This document shows, piece after piece, positions 54,166 through 61,860 of a stretch of 64,000 nt of DNA. Location of the stretch: assembly GCA_049472395.1 (NCBI GenBank), contig JBLIRR010000013.1:81878-145877 (forward strand). The letters are read 5' to 3'. Both the position numbers and the translations under genes were made by a program. Below the pieces are notes generated by a model that was not told the origin of the DNA, ran no database searches, and saw nothing but the letters and a program-made list of their open reading frames with translations. The stretch is from JBLIRR01 sp049472395. Its GTDB lineage: Bacteria > SZUA-182 > DTGQ01 > JBLIRR01. Within the stretch, counting starts at the first letter, position 1, and every line of letters begins with the position of its first letter.

Positions 54166-55905
54166 TTAATTTATTTTAATCTCACTCTCTTTTATTCTTA
54201 TTTCGAGGTTAAAATTAATATCATTCCCTCTTCTTTTTATCTTTGCTTCTTCAACCTTCACAGACGCAAAATAGGGAGATTCATTCAAGGCAGCCTTCAT
54301 CTTATCCAACATGTCAAAAGATTCAATATATCCCTTTAAGTTGATTTTATCACTATCAAACTGAAAATCCTCTATTCTTACCTTATATTGATCTGATATC
54401 CTCTCACTTATCTCTCTTAGAACATCTAAAGATGAAGGTTGATATCCCAGAAAATGTTTAAACATTTTCAGTTTATTCTCCTCCTCCATGAGTCTTTCTT
54501 GCATAAAAGATATTTGATCCTTGGGTATGGTCTCACCTGGAAATGCTTCACGGACTATTGTGTCTTTTAAACTCTCGTAACTCTCTAACTTATTTTTAGA
54601 ATTATTGTATTTTAATCCGAGCTGAAAACCAGCCAATAGAAGTATTAAAAATATGAAAACTGATAAAGTCACCACTTTTTTTCCTGCAATGGTATATTTC
54701 TTATGATAGATATATTTTCCTCGAGAAAAATTCCACATGCGTCCGATCTTTTTATAACTCCGACTTCCTTTTAAACATAATCCGAATGGCACAGCCATCA
54801 AAGCCTCTTGATCAGCATATTCCCTTATCCCGAAACGCATTTTTAAATTCTGAAAAGGACGAAAAAGCTCAACTCTGAGCCCGAGCTTATCTTCCAAATA
54901 GCCTTCAATCCCAGGCATTTGCGATGTACCACCAGTGATAAGAACCCGGGATACGGGTCTGTGACAGGTTTCATTAAAAGAAGCGATCGTGAGATTTATA
55001 TGATCGCCTAAATGAGAAAGGGACTGCAGTATACTCTGGTCCAATTGACTATTTTCATTATTCTCGATATCAGGGAGTGCGGGTGCATCAAGATCATCCC
55101 CCTCCTCGGTATAATAAGCATTATCGGCAGAAGCAGTATCATCAGCATGCTCACTATTATCTGGAGGGGGAGCATCATTATTGTGTATACCCAATTTTAT
55201 TGCATACTGACATTTCATCTCCTCAGCCTCCTGATATCCCACATGACAATTATGTTGGATACTATTGGTAATATCCTCGCCAGCAACACTGATTTCCCTG
55301 GTGAATAAGACTTTTGACTTCTCCATGACCACAACAAGACTATGAGAGCGTCCTATATCGATCACCATATCAGGGCCGGAAGACTGCTTGCCCAAAGTTT
55401 GACTATAAAGGTTTGCCAGGCCCATTGTGGCGAGAGTAATGACCTGCGGACCTAATCCGGCTTCAACTAATATCTGAAAATCACGTTCGATATCTTTCTC
55501 AAGGATCAAAGCAACGAGGAGCTCAACACCTTTAGCTCTCTCAGACTGAATAACGTAAAAGTCACTAAGCACTTCATGTAAAGATCGAGGAAGGCTATCT
55601 TCAACCTCATATGCATACACCTTGTTAATCTTATTGAGATCAGTAAATGGAAAATGGATATTTCTGAGCATGGCAGACCGTGTGGGAAGCCCCACAATCA
55701 CCTGATCAGTTATGATATTGTAAGTTTCACTACACTTTTTCAATGCTGATACCACATCTTCTTCGGCGCTGCCTTGGCTCCCCTGCCCTGCTTCAATCTC
55801 ACATGTAATGAATAATGAGACTTCAATATTTCTTGCCCCATGGGTTAATTTACAGATTTTTATCCTTCTGTCATTAAATTCAATGGCTACTATTCGATTT
55901 AACAT
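54166..55905 (-). CDS. PilM/GspL-like actin-fold protein with PilN-like C-terminal part
   Basis: A 579-aa protein. Residues 1 to about 370 are an actin-like PilM/GspL domain: MLNRIVAIEFNDRRIKI, VIVGLPTRSAMLR, VIDIGRSHSLVVV and a GGTSQMPGIEGYL motif. An acidic insert (about 245-285) interrupts it. A membrane helix (about 405-425) follows, then a coiled coil and a ferredoxin-like periplasmic domain like PilN or GspL. Such a fused layout is like GspL of type II secretion. No other pilus or secretion gene is nearby. Start has no clear ribosome site. Confidence 0.8.
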   Translation of the reverse strand: MLNRIVAIEFNDRRIKICKLTHGARNIEVSLFITCEIEAGQGSQGSAEEDVVSALKKCSETYNIITDQVIVGLPTRSAMLRNIHFPFTDLNKINKVYAYEVEDSLPRSLHEVLSDFYVIQSERAKGVELLVALILEKDIERDFQILVEAGLGPQVITLATMGLANLYSQTLGKQSSGPDMVIDIGRSHSLVVVMEKSKVLFTREISVAGEDITNSIQHNCHVGYQEAEEMKCQYAIKLGIHNNDAPPPDNSEHADDTASADNAYYTEEGDDLDAPALPDIENNENSQLDQSILQSLSHLGDHINLTIASFNETCHRPVSRVLITGGTSQMPGIEGYLEDKLGLRVELFRPFQNLKMRFGIREYADQEALMAVPFGLCLKGSRSYKKIGRMWNFSRGKYIYHKKYTIAGKKVVTLSVFIFLILLLAGFQLGLKYNNSKNKLESYESLKDTIVREAFPGETIPKDQISFMQERLMEEENKLKMFKHFLGYQPSSLDVLREISERISDQYKVRIEDFQFDSDKINLKGYIESFDMLDKMKAALNESPYFASVKVEEAKIKRRGNDINFNLEIRIKESEIKIN

Positions 55906-55976
55906 AGATAATAATAATTACTTTAATTACTTCAATGTTTACAGATTGACATGTGTTATACTATACACTATGTATA

Positions 55977-56756
55977 TTAGCTTACTTTAAAATTCTCTAT
56001 TTCACTAAGACTATCCAAATATTCGTAATTAGTCAAATCAGTATGAAAACGAACCGGGGTAATGGATATCTTCCCCTCATTAATTGCTTGATAATCTTGT
56101 CTCTCGCCCCCTTCTAGTACTCTATAATCAGCTTTGATCCACCAGTAGGTATTATCTCTAGGATCTAACCTCCTTATAAGGCTATCATGAAGTTTCATTT
56201 TCCCCTGTCTGGTTATTGCAATTCCTTTTATATCTTCCTTGAAACAGGACGGGAAATTAACATTTAAAAAGGTCTCTTCCGGCAATCCCTTATCGAGTAC
56301 AAATCGTGACAATTGAAGGGTGAATGCAGAGGGGAAAACAAAATCCAATCCTTTACTTATATCGACTGATACGGCAATAGAGGGTATGCCATCGGTAGTT
56401 GCCTCAATAGCAGCACATACAGTACCCGAATATTTTAAATAAATCCCTGTGTTTAATCCTAAATTTATTCCTGAGATTACAAGATCGGGCCTTTTTTTCA
56501 TAATGGTGCCAAGTCCTAATTTTATGCAATCTATAGGTGTGCCCGAGACAGCATATCCGAATAACTGGCCGTTGCTCTTCACCTCGGTAATTCTCAGAGG
56601 AGTATTAATGGTAATGGAATGGGATACCGCGCTCTTTTCCCTCTCCGGAGCCACCACGCATACATTCCCCATGTGACGTAAGGCATTAACCAATGGTTCG
56701 AGCGCCGGTGAATAAATTCCATCATCATTGGTTATTAATATAATGGGCTTTTCCAT
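55977..56756 (-). CDS. surE: 5'/3'-nucleotidase SurE
   Basis: A 259-aa metal-dependent phosphatase acting on nucleoside monophosphates. Metal site NDDG (residues 9-12), then APEREKSAVSHSIT and SGINLGLNTG. Normal length. It lies in the minus-strand operon between dnaN and the PilM-like gene. Confidence 0.96.
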   Translation of the reverse strand: MEKPIILITNDDGIYSPALEPLVNALRHMGNVCVVAPEREKSAVSHSITINTPLRITEVKSNGQLFGYAVSGTPIDCIKLGLGTIMKKRPDLVISGINLGLNTGIYLKYSGTVCAAIEATTDGIPSIAVSVDISKGLDFVFPSAFTLQLSRFVLDKGLPEETFLNVNFPSCFKEDIKGIAITRQGKMKLHDSLIRRLDPRDNTYWWIKADYRVLEGGERQDYQAINEGKISITPVRFHTDLTNYEYLDSLSEIENFKVS

Positions 56757-56819
56757 TATTTATTGCATCATCTCTGAATGTTTAACCGTGCTTTTTTTGA
56801 GTTTGTGCTGTTCTATGGT

Positions 56820-57977
56820 CTAAGAGTCACTTAAATCAATTGGCATCATAATATATTTGAGATCTTCTACCCCATTGGGACTGAGAAATATGGGGGATTT
56901 TTGATTATTAAGTTCCAGGACTATTTCAGGGGTATCGATTATATTAAGAAAATCAAGGATAAATTTCGGATTTAAGCCAAGAGTAAGAGGAGCCCCATTA
57001 TAGTCTATGTTAAGTTCATCATGAGCATCCCCAATACTGCTTCCTTCTGAATCCAGAATCATTCTCCCATCTCCGGTAATTTCCATTTTAATCAACCACT
57101 CATCCTTCTCAGAAATAAGAGCAACGCGTCTTACCACCTGTCTTAACGATTCTTTATTGAGTATGATTCTCTTATCCATAAACTGATTAAGCCTCGCCTT
57201 GAAATTGGGGAATTTATTCTCCAACAAGCGACAAAAGATTTTAGTCTTCTCAGAGATAAAGACCACATGATTATCTGAAAAAATTGCTCTGAGTTTTGGC
57301 TCATCAGGCGTATCTGAGTGATCCTCTTGCTCTCTGTCATCATCACTGCCAATGATCTTAGGGAGTTCTTCCAATATCTTCTTTGGGAGTACCATGGAAA
57401 TATTATCAGAAATGGGGATTTCCCTTTTCTTCATATATGACATTCGATGACCATCTGTTCCCGCAAGCTCTAAAATACCCTCTTTTATTTCAAATAAAGC
57501 CCCGGGAGGAGCATGATAAAGCGGTTGTTCAACCCATGGCACTGTCACGGTGATAGCCTTAAAACAAGTGCCCAGCATTTTCGCAGAAATATCTTTCCCT
57601 TTATCATTATTATAGTCCGGGAACTCCGGAAACTCATCGGACAGGCTTTCCGGGACATGAAAAATCGACTGATTACAGGTAAAAAGCATTCTCCCATTCC
57701 CCTCTGAGGTTAAATGAACATCCGTATCCTTCGGCAGTTCTCTTAAAATATCAAAAACAATTTTTCCGGGCAGGCACGTAACGCCCTCCTCTATTATGTG
57801 GGCAGGGATATATTCTTGAAGCCCGATATTCTTATCTGTGGCAAAAATAGATACGCCATTGCCCTTTGCCTCCATTAAGAAATACGAGAGAAGGTGTTCA
57901 ATTGATCGTGTGGTCACAATACCCTGTATCTTTTGAATTTGTTTTAAAAATTGATTTCTATTTATTATTAATTCCAT
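56820..57977 (-). CDS. dnaN: DNA polymerase III beta sliding clamp
   Basis: A 385-aa clamp with three-fold domain structure; first segment MELIINRNQFLKQIQKIQGI is typical, as is the C-terminal PDGVEDLKYIMMPIDL-like end (here SPNGVEDLKYIMMPIDL). Length exceeds the usual 366-370 because of an acidic insert (about 205-225, DDDREQEDHSDTPDE) in domain II. It follows the unknown 351-aa gene by 22 bases; no dnaA or recF is near. Confidence 0.95.
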   Translation of the reverse strand: MELIINRNQFLKQIQKIQGIVTTRSIEHLLSYFLMEAKGNGVSIFATDKNIGLQEYIPAHIIEEGVTCLPGKIVFDILRELPKDTDVHLTSEGNGRMLFTCNQSIFHVPESLSDEFPEFPDYNNDKGKDISAKMLGTCFKAITVTVPWVEQPLYHAPPGALFEIKEGILELAGTDGHRMSYMKKREIPISDNISMVLPKKILEELPKIIGSDDDREQEDHSDTPDEPKLRAIFSDNHVVFISEKTKIFCRLLENKFPNFKARLNQFMDKRIILNKESLRQVVRRVALISEKDEWLIKMEITGDGRMILDSEGSSIGDAHDELNIDYNGAPLTLGLNPKFILDFLNIIDTPEIVLELNNQKSPIFLSPNGVEDLKYIMMPIDLSDS

Positions 57978-57999
57978 GATATCCTTCTTTCCTTATCAT

Positions 58000-59055
58000 T
58001 TAAATATAAATTGTTGAATAAGGGATGCACATGGCATCATCCACATGAGGTAATGGTATAATAAATTGATCTTCAACCGTTAACCATCGATAATCAGAGT
58101 TTAGTTTTCTGATTTTTGAATTTAGATTCGCAGAGGAATAACCTGTGCGTTTATACGTTGCCATAAAAATAGCAATTAAATCATCATTTTCTTTGCCAAT
58201 AATGTATCGTCTGTAAAATTCCTCTTCAGAAAGATTATTTACATGAGTAAGCTCTATGACTTCCTCATTTGATAGTTGAATTAAAATGTAGCGTGAGATC
58301 TCATTTTCAGTAATTTTCGTTAATTCCCTCGATTCCTTACTCGCCACATACGTAGTGAATAGATAATCCTCATTAGCTAAATATTGAGAGACTACTACAG
58401 CTGCACTTCTTCGCCCTCCTACTGTGTGAGGAAACCCATAATATTCAAAGAGTTTCTGTTGCATAAGTTCTGCATACATCTCACCCTTTTCATATAAATC
58501 TTTTGCTATATACTTTAATTTCCTCCCTAAATCCTCTGCTGCCTCAGCTATTGGCCAGTCCACTTTAACATGAAAATTTGACAAGATATACCGTTTCCTA
58601 CTTTTAATATTCGGATCTTTTTGTATTAAAAGGCCATAGTCGATGGATAAAAGAGAAAACAGAAGCTTATTAAAGTTATTATCTTCCAAGTTCCGCATAT
58701 TTTTATTAAAGTTATTGGCAAGACTAAAATCCAGAAAATGTGATAAATTTTCCTTCGTCACAATATTGTCTGACAGAAAACGAATATATTTTTTATGTTC
58801 GGAGCTTAATAGCCCCTCGTAACAAAACACAAGCAGGCTGTTTTGATATTCATATTCTTTGTCAATATGTTTTGCTTTGGGCTTTAATTCCTTTCTCTCA
58901 ACAAATGGATAGGGTGAGTTATTGACAGAAAAGTTATAAAATGAATCGATTAAGGCATATTTAATAAAAGATCTGTCAAGCCTGTTGATGAGGATCTCAA
59001 ATAGCGACCTGCTCACCTTCCCATTCCAGGACAATATATTTTTATTTAACGTCAT
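58000..59055 (-). CDS. Hypothetical protein upstream of dnaN
   Basis: A 351-aa protein, no signal peptide or membrane segment, and charged with many Asn and Lys. Regions VGGRRSAAVVVSQYLAN and HVDDAMCIPYSTIY are distinctive but match no family I know. The operon position (first gene before dnaN) suggests DNA metabolism, but this is inference only. Promoter at 59090-59118. Confidence 0.6.
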   Translation of the reverse strand: MTLNKNILSWNGKVSRSLFEILINRLDRSFIKYALIDSFYNFSVNNSPYPFVERKELKPKAKHIDKEYEYQNSLLVFCYEGLLSSEHKKYIRFLSDNIVTKENLSHFLDFSLANNFNKNMRNLEDNNFNKLLFSLLSIDYGLLIQKDPNIKSRKRYILSNFHVKVDWPIAEAAEDLGRKLKYIAKDLYEKGEMYAELMQQKLFEYYGFPHTVGGRRSAAVVVSQYLANEDYLFTTYVASKESRELTKITENEISRYILIQLSNEEVIELTHVNNLSEEEFYRRYIIGKENDDLIAIFMATYKRTGYSSANLNSKIRKLNSDYRWLTVEDQFIIPLPHVDDAMCIPYSTIYI

Positions 59056-59089
59056 AGACCATTAATTTCTAAAAAATTTTTTTGGAGAT

Positions 59090-59118
59090 ATTATATAGAG
59101 ATAAACTTATTTTATCAA
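59090..59118 (-). promoter_or_regulatory. Sigma-70 promoter of the dnaN operon
   Basis: On the minus strand TTGATA (59118-59113), 17-base spacer, TATAAT (59095-59090). Start about 28 bases before the ATG at 59055. Confidence 0.75.
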
Positions 59119-59226
59119 GTATAAAATGTACGCGACAATTCATTGGCATGGAGCGGTACAGCAACATATTTCATTACATCTGCCACGTGAACACTCTCAT
59201 CATTGCTGATAATTGCCCCAAGGCAA

Positions 59227-59255
59227 TTGACAATACACTCATAAAATGATAGATT
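59227..59255 (+). promoter_or_regulatory. Sigma-70 promoter for purA
   Basis: TTGACA (59227-59232), 17-base spacer, TAGATT (59250-59255), 34 bases before the ATG. Confidence 0.55.
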
Positions 59256-59288
59256 AATGGAAATTTATATTTTAACAAAGGAAAAACT

Positions 59289-60602
59289 ATGTCTAATATT
59301 GTCGTTATTGGTACTCAATGGGGTGATGAAGGGAAAGGGAAAATAATTGATCTTCTCTCTTCTCATTTTGATATTATCGCTCGATTTCAGGGAGGGCATA
59401 ATGCGGGACATACGGTATTTCATGGTGAGCAACGTTTTATTTTACATTTAATTCCCACGGGAATTCTCCATCCTGATAAAATTTGCATAATTGGTAATGG
59501 CGTTGTCATCGATCCCGACGCATTTTTCAAAGAAATAGATGAATTAAAAATGCTCGGGATAAATATGGACAATCGTCTCTATGTGAGCGGCCGGGCACAC
59601 TTGATTATTCCCTACCATTATATGATTGAGAAAGCATCGGAGAAAACAAAAGGCTCAAAGAAGATCGGCACCACAGGCAGAGGTATTGGGCCGGCCTACG
59701 AAACAAAAATGCACCGCAGTGGAATTGTGATTGCGGATTTATTACATGAGCCCCTATTAAAAGAAAAACTCTCTCAAAATCTTGCTGAAAAAAATTTCCT
59801 TTTGGAAAAATATTATGGAGAACCTCCCCTTCAACTTGATAAGCTTTTAGAATGGGGCTTGAATATGGGAGCACGAGTGAAACCCTATATAACCGATACC
59901 TCCGCATACTTGAATGACGCAATTAAAGAAAAAAAATCAATCTTATTTGAGGGTGCGCAGGGTACAATGCTCGATATTGATCATGGGACCTACCCTTATG
60001 TGACAGCATCAAATTGTGTCGCGTCTAATGCATGTACTGGCCTCGGAATAGGGCCTTTACATATCGACGGAGTTTTAGGAATAATTAAAGCCTATACGAC
60101 TCGTGTAGGCAAAGGCCCTTTTCCGACTGAACTTCATAGTGAAGAAGGTGAGCTTTTACAAAAGATAGGAAATGAATTTGGTGCAACGACGGGCAGAAGC
60201 CGACGATGCGGCTGGTTTGATGTCCTTGTGGGGAGGTATGCTATCAGGTTAAATTCAATAGGCTCATTGGCTCTCTGCAAATTAGATGTGCTTGATCAAT
60301 TTTCCTCGATAAAAATATGTACCGGGTATAAGTGGAAGGGCAAAATCTTTAATGATTTTCCCTATGACCCTGAAGCAATCTTTAATGCTGAAGCGGTGTA
60401 TGAAGTCCATGAAGGCTGGATGCAATCAACGCATGGCATTACAGAATATAATGATCTGCCTGAAAGGGCTAAGGACTATATTAAAAGGATTGAGGAATTA
60501 CTTGAAGTACCTATTTCAATAATCTCTACCGGATCAGAGAGAGATATGACTGTTATGAGGCAAGGTTCTCCCATTGAGCAATGGCTTAATAAAAAAATTT
60601 GA
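59289..60602 (+). CDS. purA: Adenylosuccinate synthase
   Basis: A 437-aa enzyme that joins IMP and aspartate using GTP in AMP synthesis. Signatures: GTQWGDEGKGK, QGGHNAGHTV, GTTGRGIGPAYE, and FEGAQGTMLDIDHGTYP. Length is normal. Ribosome site AAAGGAAAA. Confidence 0.97.
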   Translation: MSNIVVIGTQWGDEGKGKIIDLLSSHFDIIARFQGGHNAGHTVFHGEQRFILHLIPTGILHPDKICIIGNGVVIDPDAFFKEIDELKMLGINMDNRLYVSGRAHLIIPYHYMIEKASEKTKGSKKIGTTGRGIGPAYETKMHRSGIVIADLLHEPLLKEKLSQNLAEKNFLLEKYYGEPPLQLDKLLEWGLNMGARVKPYITDTSAYLNDAIKEKKSILFEGAQGTMLDIDHGTYPYVTASNCVASNACTGLGIGPLHIDGVLGIIKAYTTRVGKGPFPTELHSEEGELLQKIGNEFGATTGRSRRCGWFDVLVGRYAIRLNSIGSLALCKLDVLDQFSSIKICTGYKWKGKIFNDFPYDPEAIFNAEAVYEVHEGWMQSTHGITEYNDLPERAKDYIKRIEELLEVPISIISTGSERDMTVMRQGSPIEQWLNKKI

Positions 60603-60620
60603 GTTGCGAGTGTGTCTCAA

Positions 60621-60649
60621 TTGACATAGCATAATAGATAGTTTATAAT
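60621..60649 (+). promoter_or_regulatory. Consensus sigma-70 promoter for tRNA genes
   Basis: TTGACA (60621-60626), 17-base spacer, TATAAT (60644-60649): a perfect match to consensus, 28 bases before tRNA-Lys. Such strong promoters are normal for stable RNA genes. Confidence 0.85.
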
Positions 60650-60677
60650 AATCAACTCGTAACACAAAATGAAATAA

Positions 60678-60750
60678 GGGCCGTTAGCTCAGGCGGTAGA
60701 GCATCTGCCTTTTAAGCAGAGGGTCGCTGGTTCGAGCCCAGCACGGCTCA
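60678..60750 (+). tRNA. tRNA-Lys (anticodon UUU)
   Basis: A 73-base gene. The acceptor stem GGGCCGT pairs with ACGGCTC (one G-U). The anticodon stem-loop has TTT, and the T-arm has GTTCGAG. No CCA is encoded. Confidence 0.96.
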
Positions 60751-60769
60751 TAAAAAATAATAAATATGC

Positions 60770-60847
60770 GTCCCCATCGTCTAGCCAGGCCAAGGACATC
60801 GCCCTTTCACGGCGACGACGGGGGTTCGAATCCCCCTGGGGACGCCA
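60770..60847 (+). tRNA. tRNA-Glu (anticodon UUC)
   Basis: Acceptor GTCCCCA pairs with TGGGGAC; discriminator G; anticodon TTC in the loop CTTTCAC; T-arm GTTCGAATC. Unlike the Lys gene it encodes the CCA end. Confidence 0.96.
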
Positions 60848-60901
60848 TATAAATTTCAATTTTTTCAATAACTTATCATTGTAAAACCTTTCAGAAATTG
60901 A

Positions 60902-60924
60902 GGCCCCAGAAATTTTATGGGGCC
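60902..60924 (+). terminator. Possible hairpin after the tRNA genes
   Basis: GGCCCCA (60902-60908) pairs with TGGGGCC (60918-60924) around a 9-base loop. No T-run follows, so its role as terminator is unsure. Confidence 0.35.
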
Positions 60925-61021
60925 CGATATGCATTGTAAATATTATTCAATTTTGATTTCCTAAAATTTAAACTCACCCAATAATTTTTGAAAAAATTTA
61001 TCTCAATAAACTTACTGTAAT

Positions 61022-61052
61022 GAGCAGGGTTCGAATCCTTGCACCGCCACTT
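61022..61052 (+). other. tRNA 3'-end fragment (possible attachment site)
   Basis: A T-arm CAGGG / TTCGAAT / CCTTG is followed by CACCGCC and A, exactly the 3' end of a tRNA with a 5' end GGCGGTG. No D-arm, anticodon arm or 5' acceptor half is found upstream. Such 3' remnants mark attachment sites of integrative elements, or a decayed third tRNA of this cluster. Confidence 0.6.
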
Positions 61053-61554
61053 TTAAGTTATTGAAAAATAAATCTTATTTCATTTTAAGGTACTTATTAT
61101 TTGTGTCCTCAGACTGTCCTTAGAATCTTATATCCAATCGATCACATAAATATTTTTCATATTTAGATTCCCCACTTCTGCAATCCTTATATACATATCA
61201 TATACAATAATATATTATATATTATTATATTATTTAAATATTTTATTAATATTATATTTAGTTATTAGATGTAACTTATAGACAGGTATTTTCAGGATAA
61301 TTTGCTTTAAGCTGTTTCGGCAGCTGGCTGCTACTGCAATTGGAAAAACTGTGTAGATGGCTTAATAAGATTATACCGAGCAAAGGATTGTTTTGGATGG
61401 TCTATATGTTGAATAATCCCCTTCTTTGTAATTATAATGACATTTAAATTATAGGGAAAACTGCATTCTGGCCTTATTTAGCGCAAACAATCCTCTATTT
61501 GGCCGGAGTGACAATGGGCTTTATCAGACATACAATAAGGCATTCCATACCCCT
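61053..61554. other. Very AT-rich gene-free region
   Basis: It holds an almost pure A/T stretch (about 61200-61260) and a 10-bp inverted pair (AGGATTGTTT at 61384-61393, AAACAATCCT at 61485-61494). The minus strand has a 49-codon open stretch there (containing IIITKKGIIQHIDHPKQSFA) with no start site; it may be a decayed gene. No intact gene is supported. Confidence 0.5.
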
Positions 61555-61848
61555 TTATGGTATAAATACTGCGCCTGTAGTTGGTTTGTAATAAGAACCA
61601 CCACTTTCAGTTGAGCCGTAACCACAATATAACCCACTATATAGACCATATCCAGCAGATCCATAACCGCCATATAGACCGAATCCAGCTAATCCATAAT
61701 ATGCACTATATAAACCACTATAATTCGCATATTGTGGATTAACAGGTTTGAGACCCAGGCTCAAAGCCATAATTAAGATTATAAGTACTAAATATTTTGT
61801 CGTATAAAGTAGGACTAGATTATGATATCTCAATAGTGCAAAAAGCAA
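61555..61848 (-). CDS. Small secreted Tyr/Gly-rich protein
   Basis: A 97-aa protein, TTG start at 61848, 12 bases after the large propeller gene on the same strand. A hydrophobic signal-like segment (about 15-34) is followed by a low-complexity region of LYS, YYG, GLYGGYGSAGYG units. The composition recalls silk-like or adhesive surface proteins, and shares YGGY words with the neighbouring propeller protein. Real coding status is likely but start and function are uncertain. Confidence 0.5.
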   Translation of the reverse strand: MLFALLRYHNLVLLYTTKYLVLIILIMALSLGLKPVNPQYANYSGLYSAYYGLAGFGLYGGYGSAGYGLYSGLYCGYGSTESGGSYYKPTTGAVFIP

Positions 61849-61860
61849 TTCCTCATCATT

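Noticed and set aside
55945..55976. Near-palindrome around GTGTTATACTATACAC between surE and the PilM-like gene
   Set aside because: The arms do not pair well once aligned, and AT-rich DNA makes such matches likely by chance.
60689..60934. 81-aa minus-strand frame including MSRAGLEPATLCLKGRC
   Set aside because: It is the antisense of the two tRNA genes; this peptide is a well-known false gene call opposite tRNAs.
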